A stretch of 33,112 bases of DNA from Solirubrobacterales bacterium (GCA_025963965.1 JAOPZS010000056.1:1-33112); one strand, 5' to 3'; shown: positions 1-6,592, counted from the first letter of the stretch. Made by a program: numbers and translations. Notes: a model not told the origin generated them from the letters alone.

Positions 1-57
1 TAGGCGAGTAGCCTTCAACGCGTGGTTCGTCTCTGGCTGATCCGGACGCTGCCCTTC

Positions 58-195
58 ATGAGCCGCTGGATCGAGGCCTCACCGGCAGCCTGCTGCGGCA
101 TCTGCGGAACGTGTCTTACCGCTACGGCTAGCGGCCTGACGATCGAGGCCTTTCACGGTCGTCGCGAGCGACGAGACTCCGAGTCCTCGGACTAG
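58..195 (+). CDS. Small Cys-rich ORF upstream of tlyA (45 aa)
   Basis: A 45-residue ORF runs from ATG at 58 to TAG at 193-195. It carries a tight cysteine cluster, ACCGICGTC, at about residues 11-19, followed by a charged, Arg/Ser-rich tail. About three quarters of its codons end in G or C, which fits coding DNA here. An upstream in-frame GTG at 22 would add 12 residues. I see no Shine-Dalgarno site at either start. In M. tuberculosis a short conserved hypothetical gene (Rv1693) sits directly before tlyA, so position supports a real gene. I cannot confirm sequence homology. The cysteines suggest metal binding, which is inference. It could also be chance. Confidence 0.4.
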   Translation: MSRWIEASPAACCGICGTCLTATASGLTIEAFHGRRERRDSESSD

Positions 196-255
196 CCCGC
201 GCCCGACAGGCCCCCAACCGCCAGTCCCCGTGCACGGCTGCCCACGAGGGCGCTG

Positions 256-1095
256 GTGTGCAAGGGTTTCGGCGTGGGCAAGCAGCGTTTGGACACCGTG
301 CTGGCCGAGCGCGGGCTGTTCCCTTCGCGGACCAGGGCGGCCGCGTCGGTGATGGCAGGGGAGGTGAAGGTCGGCCGCGGCGCGCGGCGGGCGCTGAAGC
401 CGGGCGAGCTGGTCGACCCGGCGGAGCTGCTGAGCGTCGATGCGCGCCCCGCGTTTGTCTCGCGTGGCGGCGTGAAGCTGGCCAACGCGCTCGAGTCGAG
501 CGGGCTGAGCGTCGAGGGCGTGCGGGCGCTCGACGTCGGCGCCTCAACGGGCGGCTTCACCGATTGCCTCCTGCAGCGCGGCGCACGCGAGGTGATCGCG
601 GTCGATGTCGGCTACGGGATCCTCGACTATCGCCTGCGCAGCGATCCCCGCGTCGTAGTACTCGAGCGCACGAACGCACGCGAGCTGACCCCGGCGATGC
701 TGCCCGCGGCTCGGACGCCGCCGGACGCGCCGCCCGAGATGGCAGTGATCGACGTGTCGTTCATCTCGCTCACGAAGGTCCTGGGTGCCGTGACCGGGTG
801 CCTGGGGGGCGACTGGAATGCGCTGGCGATGATCAAGCCGCAGTTCGAGGTCGGCCGCGGGCGCGTCGGCAAGGGCGGCGTCGTGCGCGACCCCGACGCT
901 CGACGCTCGGCGCTGGTCGAGGTCGGCCGCTCGGCGCGCTCGCTCGGCGTCAGCGTCCTCGGCTACCACTCGTCCGGGCTGCCCGGGCCTAAGGGCAACC
1001 TCGAGACGTTCATCCAGCTGGCCGCCGCCGGGCGCGCCGGTGGCGCCGGGGATGACGCGGCGCTCGAGCAGATGGCCCGTGAGGTCGAGCCGTGA
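256..1095 (+). CDS. tlyA: TlyA-family rRNA 2'-O-methyltransferase
   Basis: S4 RNA-binding domain at about residues 10-68, followed by an FtsJ/RrmJ-type Rossmann methyltransferase at about 88-255. The SAM-binding motif is ALDVGASTGGFTD (91-103). Residues matching the family's catalytic K-D-K-E set are K74 (RGGVK), D166 (VIDVSF), K194 (MIKPQFE) and E250 (GNLE). TlyA proteins methylate 16S and 23S rRNA on ribose, and in mycobacteria they set capreomycin sensitivity (family knowledge). The GTG at 256 has GAGGG five bases upstream; a GTG at 274 with AAGGG is an alternative start. The stop overlaps the GTG of nadK in a GTGA, so the two genes are probably co-translated, as in mycobacteria. Confidence 0.93.
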   Translation: MCKGFGVGKQRLDTVLAERGLFPSRTRAAASVMAGEVKVGRGARRALKPGELVDPAELLSVDARPAFVSRGGVKLANALESSGLSVEGVRALDVGASTGGFTDCLLQRGAREVIAVDVGYGILDYRLRSDPRVVVLERTNARELTPAMLPAARTPPDAPPEMAVIDVSFISLTKVLGAVTGCLGGDWNALAMIKPQFEVGRGRVGKGGVVRDPDARRSALVEVGRSARSLGVSVLGYHSSGLPGPKGNLETFIQLAAAGRAGGAGDDAALEQMAREVEP

Positions 1096-1937
1096 GAGAG
1101 ATCACGGTCTTCACGCACGGGCGTCCCGAGGAGATCCGCGTCGCGCTCGACGAGCTGATCGGTGCATCGGCCGAGGCTGGTGTGAGGCTCCGCTTCGACG
1201 TGGAGGAGACCTCCAAGCTGGGGCTCGCGCCGCTGCCGTCGCTGGTGCTCGACGCGGAGATCAAGCGCGACGTAGAGCTGTGCATCGTGCTCGGCGGCGA
1301 CGGCACGATCCTGCGGGCGCTGCGCCACTATGCCGGCACGAGCGTCCCTGTGTTCGCGATCAACTTCGGCGCGATCGGCTTCCTCGCCACCGTCGAGCCC
1401 GAGAACCTCGCCGACGGCATCCGCCGGGCACTTCACGGCGACTACGAGCTGCTGCGCCTGCCGGCGATCACGCTCGACCTGGGCAGCGGCTCGCTGATCG
1501 CGGTCAACGACGTCGCGATCCACCGCAAGGTCGGCGAGCGTGTCGCCGAGCTGTCCTACTCGCTCGACGGCGAGGAGGCCGGCAACGTCCGCTGCGACGG
1601 ACTCGTCGTCGCCACTCCGGCCGGCTCGACCGGCTACAACCTCGCCAACGGAGGCCCCGTGATGGCGTGGGGGGTGGAGGGCTTCGTCGTCTCGTTCATC
1701 GCCCCGCACTCGATGACCGCGCGCGCGCTCGTCGTCGCCCCGGGGGACCGGCTTTGCATCACCAACCGCTCGCGCGAGCCACTCGACGTGGCCGTCGACG
1801 GGCGCCCGGTCGGCGAAATCCACCCGGACGGACTGATCGAAGCGCGCTTCGCCAAAGATCTCGGCACGCTCGCGCAGCTGCCCGGCACGTCGTTCTACCG
1901 GCGGCTGCGCGAGAAGTTCGGACGGCTGGCCAGCTAG
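1092..1937 (+). CDS. nadK: NAD kinase
   Basis: This 281-residue protein matches ATP/polyphosphate NAD kinase (PpnK family), which phosphorylates NAD to NADP. Visible motifs are the GGDGT phosphate-binding loop (68-72), NFGAIGFLAT (91-100), the NDV segment (139-141) and the Gly-rich TPAGSTGYNLANGGP (175-189), which also contributes to NAD binding. Its length is normal. The GTG start overlaps the tlyA stop by four bases, and GAGGT lies about seven bases upstream, so translational coupling is likely. In M. tuberculosis recN follows directly. Here a regulatory island of about 7.5 kb separates nadK from recN. It converges with the HTH gene across 16 bp. Confidence 0.95.
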   Translation: MREITVFTHGRPEEIRVALDELIGASAEAGVRLRFDVEETSKLGLAPLPSLVLDAEIKRDVELCIVLGGDGTILRALRHYAGTSVPVFAINFGAIGFLATVEPENLADGIRRALHGDYELLRLPAITLDLGSGSLIAVNDVAIHRKVGERVAELSYSLDGEEAGNVRCDGLVVATPAGSTGYNLANGGPVMAWGVEGFVVSFIAPHSMTARALVVAPGDRLCITNRSREPLDVAVDGRPVGEIHPDGLIEARFAKDLGTLAQLPGTSFYRRLREKFGRLAS

Positions 1938-1953
1938 CTCCGGCCGGCGGCCG

Positions 1954-2205
1954 CTAGGCGACGCGTGCCGGCGCGGCCTGGCTGGATTCGGCGCTGGTGA
2001 CCGGCCCGTTCTGGGTCATCGACGTGATGAAGCCGTCGAGCTGCGGACGCGAGAAGCGCCGCTGGCCGCCGGGGGTCCGGTAGCAGGCGATGTGACCGGC
2101 GTCCGTCCAGCGACGGATCGTCGCCAGCGACACGCCCAGGTAGAGGGCGGCCTGCGAGCTCGTGAAGACGAGCTGGCGCTCTGTCGGGTTGATGGTCGGG
2201 GGCAT
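1954..2205 (-). CDS. BldC/MerR-like helix-turn-helix DNA-binding protein
   Basis: An 83-residue protein made almost only of a winged MerR-type HTH. The helices span about residues 13-36 (TSSQAALYLGVSLATIRRW), followed by the wing motif RTPGGQRRF (43-51) and a short polar tail of about 20 residues. This architecture, without an effector domain, is that of the BldC / excisionase-like HTH family. BldC is a developmental regulator in Streptomyces that binds direct repeats cooperatively (known). The ATG at 2205 is preceded by GAGG with about a seven-base spacer. Its upstream side faces the 418-bp gene-free stretch with palindromes and direct repeats, which are candidate targets. Excisionase function is unlikely because no integrase or phage gene is nearby. 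Confidence 0.8.
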   Translation of the reverse strand: MPPTINPTERQLVFTSSQAALYLGVSLATIRRWTDAGHIACYRTPGGQRRFSRPQLDGFITSMTQNGPVTSAESSQAAPARVA

Positions 2206-2341
2206 GTCGTGCCTCGATCGGTTCGCTTGGCGGGCCGTTCTGCTGGCCCAGGTCGCTCCCTGTGTCGTCAGATTGGCCCGCCGCCTTGAGCGGCGCTTAG
2301 GTTTGTGGACGTTTGGCGCCGCTGGAGCCCCGCGGAGCCGC

Positions 2342-2361
2342 TAGATCGGCATCGCGATCTA
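2342..2361. repeat. Perfect 7-bp inverted repeat TAGATCG-N6-CGATCTA
   Basis: The arms at 2342-2348 and 2355-2361 are exact reverse complements with a six-base spacer. The element lies about 50 bp upstream of the promoter-like pair at 2411-2438 and about 140 bp upstream of the minus-strand HTH start. An operator for a dimeric regulator is the simplest reading, but a hairpin is also possible. Confidence 0.5.
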
Positions 2362-2410
2362 CGTCAAACCTGCGGCTATGCAAGCAAACGTGCACGTGAG
2401 AAACAAAGGG

Positions 2411-2438
2411 TGGACTTTCCGGGTGATGCCGTTAGTAT
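2411..2438 (+). promoter_or_regulatory. Candidate promoter for an intergenic plus-strand RNA
   Basis: TGGACT at 2411-2416 (four of six matches to TTGACA) and TAGTAT at 2433-2438 (close to TATAAT, fits TANNNT) are separated by 16 bp. Transcription would start near 2445. A 10-bp palindrome, ACGTGCACGT at 2388-2397, lies just upstream. Confidence 0.4.
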
Positions 2439-2444
2439 TCTGAT

Positions 2445-2600
2445 CGAACCTACTCATCTGTTAGGCGAACCTACGCAGAGCCGGGCCAACACGGCCGGCA
2501 AGGTCGATGGTGCCGCTCAGTCCGACACCTGGAGACGAGAGAATGATCCGTAGCAAATAAATGATTTGTGACCGGGGCGCCGATGTTGGCGCCCTCGTCA
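2445..2600 (+). ncRNA. Candidate structured small RNA (unassigned)
   Basis: From the predicted start to the terminator-like hairpin is about 155 nt with several possible helices seen by eye. ATCGAACCT (2443-2451) can pair with AGGTCGAT (2501-2508), leaving one bulged base. CCGGGCC can pair with GGCCGG (2481-2498). A GGTG...CACC hairpin follows, then CAAAT/ATTTG around 2554-2568, then the terminator stem. I compared it by eye with the c-di-GMP, c-di-AMP, TPP, cobalamin and SRP consensus forms and recognised none. The five-codon frame at 2543 could be a leader peptide instead. The call is inference from structure alone. Confidence 0.3.
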
Positions 2601-2606
2601 TTTCTC
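2575..2606 (+). terminator. Terminator-like hairpin GGGCGCC-N6-GGCGCCC
   Basis: A perfect 7-bp GC stem (2575-2581 with 2588-2594) and a GATGTT loop are followed by TCGTCATTTCTC, a weakly T-rich tail on the plus strand. It could end the candidate small RNA. On the minus strand it lies just past the stop of the HD-GYP gene and might serve both directions. Confidence 0.5.
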
Positions 2607-2623
2607 GGGTGCTCCTGGCGTGC

Positions 2624-4057
2624 TCAGGCGCGCAGACGCAGGCGCCGACCGCGTAGGCGCCCGGCGTGCGATTCAGGCACGCTCGAACCCGGCTCGGCCA
2701 TCTCCTGGACCCGCCGCTCGAATTCGAGCTGCGTCTCGAAGTCGCTGTTCTGGCCGAACGTGGCGCCCTCGCGCTCGAGCAATGCGATGAAGGTGTCCAC
2801 GAGCTCCGGGTCGAACTGGCCGTTGCGGGCTCCAGCGCGCAGCTCCTCGATCGCTTCCTCCGCCGAGATCGTCGGACCGAAGGTTGCTCGAGTCGTCATC
2901 GTGTCGTACGTCGAGCAGATCGCCAGGATCCGTGAGGCCAGCGGGATCTCCTGTCCGATCAGGCCGGCCGGGTAGCCGCGGCCGTCCATACGCTCGTGGT
3001 GGTAGAGGATCGCGTCCGCCATCGGCCCGTAGCCGTCGAGCGCGCCGACCAGGATCGAGCCCTCCTGGGGATAGTTCTTGACGATCTCGAGGTCGGCGTC
3101 CTCGAGCTTGACCGCGTGCAGGACGCGGTCGGGCCAGGTGAACTTGCCGATCTCGTGCAGCAGCCCTGCCGCCCGCACGTTGTCGCGCTCTGTCTCTGGG
3201 AGGCCGAGCTCCGTCGCCAGGGCCGCCGCGTAGGACGCAACTGCCGCGGCGTGGCGCCCGGTCGTCTCATCGCGCATACCAAGCGCCCTGACGAGCGTCC
3301 GCAGCACGCCCAGCTGCAGCCCGACCAGCTGGCGCGAGCGCGCCTGCAGCTGCTCGGCCCGCTCCTCCGAGCGCAGCAGCGCGACTGTCAGGTGCTGGAA
3401 GATGGCCAGCAGCAGGATCGCCGCCACGAGCAGCGGTAGCCCCGCGCTCTTATAGGCGACCACGAGGATCGTGGCGAGGGCACCGGCGGCGAACTCGCCC
3501 GGCAGGAGCGGCCGGAAGTCCGGCAGCTGACGCCGCAGCGATCGGCCCTCTTCGATGCTCGTATCGATGCCGATCAGGATGAAGCTCGCCACCAGCACGA
3601 AGGCGAACACGCCGAGCACGATCAGGCCGAGGATCGCGCTGCGGGCGGTCTGACCGCTGTGGGCGAAGTGGATCCATTCCGTCAGCACGCGGACCGCGAG
3701 GCCCGCCACGAACGGGACCACCGCGAAGGTCGCGAGGTTGTTCAGCCACTGCGCCGGGCGCAGTCCTCGCGTTGCCGAGGCGACGACCATCGCACCCACG
3801 CCGAACGCCGCCGCCGGTGTCGGCCCGAGCAGGCCGATCGCGAGCACGATCGCGATCGTCGAGGCGCTCTGCTGCTCGTCGTTGACCTGCACGCTGAAGC
3901 GCTCGCCGAGCACGGCGAGCAGCCCGACCAGCACCACAAGGGCAGCGGGATGCCATTCGCTCGGGCGCGAGACGAACACCGCCGCCGCTGCCGTTCCGAG
4001 CAGGGCCAGCACCTCGAAGGCCATGAAGAGTCGTTTCGTGAGGTTCGTTCCGCGCAT
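2624..4057 (-). CDS. Membrane HD-GYP-like protein with altered metal ligands
   Basis: This 477-residue protein has a hydrophobic N-terminal half with about six to seven membrane segments between residues 10 and 225. A short coiled linker (228-248) joins it to an HD-GYP-type domain at about 255-432. HD-GYP domains hydrolyse cyclic di-GMP using a cluster of His/Asp metal ligands. Here H269 (TGRHA), H353-H354-E355 (HHE) and RGYP (360-363) are kept. The HD signature reads HEIGK (H301-E302), the usual HP histidine is Y329 (NYPQEG), and the usual Asp before YD is S382. Activity is therefore uncertain; it may be a sensor or bind another ligand. It lies 99 bp downstream of the MFS gene on the same strand. 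Confidence 0.82.
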   Translation of the reverse strand: MRGTNLTKRLFMAFEVLALLGTAAAAVFVSRPSEWHPAALVVLVGLLAVLGERFSVQVNDEQQSASTIAIVLAIGLLGPTPAAAFGVGAMVVASATRGLRPAQWLNNLATFAVVPFVAGLAVRVLTEWIHFAHSGQTARSAILGLIVLGVFAFVLVASFILIGIDTSIEEGRSLRRQLPDFRPLLPGEFAAGALATILVVAYKSAGLPLLVAAILLLAIFQHLTVALLRSEERAEQLQARSRQLVGLQLGVLRTLVRALGMRDETTGRHAAAVASYAAALATELGLPETERDNVRAAGLLHEIGKFTWPDRVLHAVKLEDADLEIVKNYPQEGSILVGALDGYGPMADAILYHHERMDGRGYPAGLIGQEIPLASRILAICSTYDTMTTRATFGPTISAEEAIEELRAGARNGQFDPELVDTFIALLEREGATFGQNSDFETQLEFERRVQEMAEPGSSVPESHAGRLRGRRLRLRA

Positions 4058-4156
4058 CCTGCTCTGTAGTCCTTAACGACCGACAGAGCGTCGCTCTTTA
4101 GGCGCGGTCGTGTCGGCATTGCGGACCGCGCCAGGGCCGCCCCGCCGGGACAGGCG

Positions 4157-5581
4157 CTACTTGGCCTGAAGCTCGGGCGGCGCGCTGGCGCCCGGTGTCT
4201 CGGCCTCGAGCTGCTGTGCGCTGCCGCCGACGTGGCGTACGGCACGAAGCAGCGCCAGCGCCGCGGCGATCGTGCCCGTGCCGACGATCAGGAAAGCAGT
4301 GCGCGGCGTCGTCAACACGACCAGGGCGCCGCCGAGGGGGAGTCCGATGATCGGGCACAGGGCGCTGATCGACTCCACCGCGCCCATCAGCCGACCATGC
4401 AGATTCGGGGGTGTCAGCCGCTGCACGAGACTGAACATCGAGGGCAGCTCGACGCCGTTTCCGACGCCGCCGACGAACGCCGCCACGCAGGCCAGCGGCA
4501 GCGTGGAGGCGAAGGCGAAGCCGGCGTAGGCGAGCCCGACCGCCAACGTCCCGGCGCTCAAGAGATAGCCGAGCGAGCGGTTCATCGCCCGCGCGAACAC
4601 GATGCTGCCGAGGACCGTGCCGGCCCCCCATGTCGTCAGCAGCACGCCGAATCCGCGGTCACCCGCTCCCAGCGTTGCCTTGGCGAAGGACACCTCGATA
4701 GGGGCGGCCGTCTCGAAGAACACGAACGCCACCATCTCCAGCAACAGAAGCTGCCGGAGGGTTCGCGTCTCGGTTATGTACTTCCAGGCCACGCGCAAGC
4801 GGGCCGCGACCGTCTCCGAGCCCGATTCCTCCACGTGCGGGTGCAGATGGATCAGCAGCGCCCCGCAGATCAGGAACGAGACGACATCGAGCAGCAGCGC
4901 GACCGGCGCGCCGGCCGCCGCCACGAGCACCCCCGCGAGCACCGGGCCGGTCACGAACGTCGCGGCGAAGGCCACGTTCAGGGCCGCGTTGCCCGCCCGC
5001 TCCCCGGCCTCGGCCGGCGACTCATGTCCCTTCGTCGTGAGCGCATCCGCCTCCCGGGACTCGAGGGCGAGCTCGGGGTCCGAGGGGACGCCCGGCGCGG
5101 CGGGCGACTCGCCCGCCCCCATGCCCGCGGGCGGCCAGGCGCCCCCGACGGGTGCGGCCTCACCGTCGGCCTCGCCATCGCCCGATGCATGCTCACGCGC
5201 GACCCGGGCCACCTCCGTACGCAGCAGAGCGCTGGCGGCCAGGGCCGCGGTGCCGTCGAGCGCCACCAGCACGAGGATCGCGGGCAGCGAGAACTGCCAG
5301 ATGAATACGACCACTCCGCCCGTGGCCACGGCCTCGAACAGCAGCAGCGCGCTCAGCTCGTCCCGTCGCTTCGACGCCTCGACCCGCGCCACCAGGCTCG
5401 GTACGGCGAAGGCCGGCAGTCCCTGCCCGGCGAGCAGCGTGACGGCGACCGCCAGGGCGCTGTGCGTGTGGTCATAGACGGCCACCGTCAGCGCCACGAA
5501 GCCGATCCATGTACCAAGCCGATTGACCGTGTACGCGGCGATCAGCCGCCGCAGACGGGACGATCGGAGGGCAAATCTCAC
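4157..5581 (-). CDS. MFS transporter with a long internal linker
   Basis: A 474-residue polytopic protein of the major facilitator superfamily, with about 12 hydrophobic segments. It starts MRFALRSSRLRRLIAAYTVN and has the early NRLGTW stretch common in efflux-type MFS proteins of actinobacteria. Residues of about 130-197 form a hydrophilic, Gly/Ala/Glu/Pro-rich loop between the fourth and fifth segments, unusually long for that position. Substrate cannot be told from sequence. The GTG start at 5581 has no clear ribosome site. It is divergent from the response regulator (120 bp apart) and upstream of the HD-GYP gene, so shared regulation is possible. Confidence 0.85.
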   Translation of the reverse strand: MRFALRSSRLRRLIAAYTVNRLGTWIGFVALTVAVYDHTHSALAVAVTLLAGQGLPAFAVPSLVARVEASKRRDELSALLLFEAVATGGVVVFIWQFSLPAILVLVALDGTAALAASALLRTEVARVAREHASGDGEADGEAAPVGGAWPPAGMGAGESPAAPGVPSDPELALESREADALTTKGHESPAEAGERAGNAALNVAFAATFVTGPVLAGVLVAAAGAPVALLLDVVSFLICGALLIHLHPHVEESGSETVAARLRVAWKYITETRTLRQLLLLEMVAFVFFETAAPIEVSFAKATLGAGDRGFGVLLTTWGAGTVLGSIVFARAMNRSLGYLLSAGTLAVGLAYAGFAFASTLPLACVAAFVGGVGNGVELPSMFSLVQRLTPPNLHGRLMGAVESISALCPIIGLPLGGALVVLTTPRTAFLIVGTGTIAAALALLRAVRHVGGSAQQLEAETPGASAPPELQAK

Positions 5582-5674
5582 GGCGCCAAGCTAGCGGGTA
5601 CCTCGGCTCCCGGTCCAGTCGTGGCTCTGACCATGCGCGACCGCCGACGTGCGTCCGCTGCGGCACCGGTGTGT

Positions 5675-5695
5675 CCACCGCAGTCGCTACGGTGG
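5675..5695 (+). repeat. Inverted repeat CCACCG-N9-CGGTGG before the response regulator
   Basis: The arms at 5675-5680 and 5690-5695 are perfect reverse complements. They overlap the TACGGT box (5688-5693) and the only weak Shine-Dalgarno-like GGTGG, six bases before the start codon. It could be an autoregulatory operator or an RNA hairpin that hides the start. Confidence 0.4.
5688..5693 (+). promoter_or_regulatory. TANNNT box (TACGGT) 8 nt before the response regulator start
   Basis: TACGGT ends eight bases before the ATG at 5702, the spacing expected for a -10 element driving a leaderless or nearly leaderless transcript. It recurs before many genes in this window. Confidence 0.4.
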
Positions 5696-5701
5696 TTGCT
5701 C

Positions 5702-6358
5702 ATGGATGACGCCACCCCAGGGGTGAGCAGGCCCGTCGAGGTGATCATCGCCGACGATCACACGGTCGTGCGCGATGGCATCCGCGCCGTGCTCGAACGG
5801 CAGGACGGCGAGTTCACCGTCGTCGCCGAAGCCGCCGATATCCCCTCGATGGTCAAGTCCGTGCGCGAGCACAAGCCAGACCTGCTGACGCTCGACCTGA
5901 CGATGCCCGGCGGCTCGAGCCTCGGCGCTCTGCCTTCCTGCTTCATCGCCCACCCGACCCTCGCGGTCGCGATCCTGACGATGAGAGAGGACCCCGAGTA
6001 CGCGCGCCAGGCGCTACGCGCCGGCGCTCGCAGCTACGTGCTGAAGGAGGCCGAGCCGGCCGAGCTGCTTCAGGCGTTCCGCCTCGCCGTCGCCGGCGGC
6101 AACTACCTGCACCCTCGCCTCGGCGCCCTGATGGCGACCGGCGCAGAGCAGAGCGGAGACGGCGTCGCCCTCTCCGACCGCGAGCGCGAGGTGGTGCGGC
6201 TGATCGCCAACGGCTACACCAACCCCGAGATCGCCGACAAGCTCAACGTCGCTGAGCGCACCGTCAAGACCTACCGGGCGAGGGCGATCGAGAAGCTCGG
6301 CTTCTCCTCCCGCGCCGAGATCACCGCGTACGTTCGTCGCGTCGGCCTGGCGGACTGA
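5702..6358 (+). CDS. NarL/FixJ-type LuxR response regulator
   Basis: This 218-residue protein has a receiver domain (about 12-130) and a C-terminal LuxR/GerE helix-turn-helix (about 150-215). The acidic pocket is D18-D19, the phospho-acceptor is D65 (LTLDLTMPGG), and the switch residues are T93 and K115. The DNA-binding half has the usual LSDREREVVRLIANGYTN and the recognition region VAERTVKTYRARAIEKL. The ATG at 5702 was chosen because the receiver starts right after it; upstream sequence in that frame is antisense to the MFS gene. Its likely partner is the HisKA_3-type kinase at 7610-8758, separated only by the M48 peptidase gene. The targets are unknown. Confidence 0.92.
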   Translation: MDDATPGVSRPVEVIIADDHTVVRDGIRAVLERQDGEFTVVAEAADIPSMVKSVREHKPDLLTLDLTMPGGSSLGALPSCFIAHPTLAVAILTMREDPEYARQALRAGARSYVLKEAEPAELLQAFRLAVAGGNYLHPRLGALMATGAEQSGDGVALSDREREVVRLIANGYTNPEIADKLNVAERTVKTYRARAIEKLGFSSRAEITAYVRRVGLAD

Positions 6359-6402
6359 GCGGGTCGCTGGCACTTCGCGAGGCGGCGTCCTCGCTCGCTC
6401 GA

Positions 6403-6420
6403 GTCCGCACATGTGCGGAC
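6403..6420. repeat. Perfect 18-bp palindrome GTCCGCACATGTGCGGAC
   Basis: The sequence equals its own reverse complement over 18 bp. Half of the core, CCGCACAT, recurs immediately downstream at 6420-6427, giving three half-sites in 25 bp. It lies 45 bp past the response regulator stop and 180 bp before the M48 start. This fits an operator for a dimeric regulator, perhaps the neighbouring NarL-type protein (inference). Confidence 0.55.
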
Positions 6421-6478
6421 CGCACATCCTTCCGCCAGGCGTCTGCGCAGGGGATCGCCGGAATCTGACCGAGGCCCA

Positions 6479-6568
6479 GGGGGGGACACTCACTTCAAAG
6501 GCAGCGATAGCGATGGTATTCACGCTGTAGAGACCATTGCGCACGCGCCGATCAAAGTGAGTCACACC
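6479..6568 (+). other. Nested inverted repeats before the M48 gene (structured element)
   Basis: ACTCACTT (6488-6495) pairs perfectly with AAGTGAGT (6555-6562). Inside it, GCGATGGT (6510-6517) pairs with ACCATTGC (6533-6540), with one G-T pair. Outside it, a G-run (6479-6485) faces CCCC (6565-6568). Together they can form one long irregular hairpin of about 90 nt. It is not obviously coding and has no T-tract. It may be an RNA element or a DNA site. Confidence 0.4.
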
Positions 6569-6586
6569 CCACCGATCCCTCGCCTG

Positions 6587-6592
6587 TAGTCT
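6587..6592 (+). promoter_or_regulatory. TANNNT box (TAGTCT) 7 nt before the M48 gene
   Basis: TAGTCT is followed by seven bases and then the ATG at 6600. No Shine-Dalgarno sequence is present, which suggests leaderless transcription. If used, the structured element upstream would lie outside this mRNA. Confidence 0.45.

Larger units (their letters stand above)
2206..2623. other. 418-bp gene-free stretch with regulatory-looking signals
   Basis: No convincing protein gene is present, and the stretch is visibly poorer in G+C than its neighbours. In order it holds an inverted repeat (2342-2361), a 10-bp palindrome ACGTGCACGT (2388-2397), a promoter-like pair (2411-2438), two copies of CGAACCTAC 21 bp apart (2445-2453 and 2466-2474), several short hairpins and a terminator-like hairpin (2575-2594). 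It also contains a five-codon reading frame ATG-ATC-CGT-AGC-AAA-TAA at 2543-2560 with GGAG eight bases upstream. It separates two minus-strand genes, so a plus-strand RNA here would be an independent transcript. Confidence 0.6.

Noticed and set aside
2305-2553. 82-codon plus-strand frame in the gene-free stretch
   Set aside because: No ribosome site, odd composition, and it crosses the palindromes and direct repeats; the RNA/regulatory reading fits better.
2440-2600. Known riboswitch (c-di-GMP, c-di-AMP, TPP, cobalamin) or 6S/SRP RNA
   Set aside because: None of the conserved core strings of these classes was found by eye; also it does not lead into a plus-strand gene.
4232-5701. Long plus-strand N-terminal extension of the response regulator (total 708 codons)
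   Set aside because: It is antisense to the MFS gene, is low-complexity and rich in Arg/Gln/Glu, and the receiver domain begins just after ATG 5702.
6014-6565. 183-codon minus-strand frame beginning MTHFDRRVRNGLYSVN
   Set aside because: The start looks protein-like, but the frame runs antisense through the response regulator and its first part is the inverted-repeat element.
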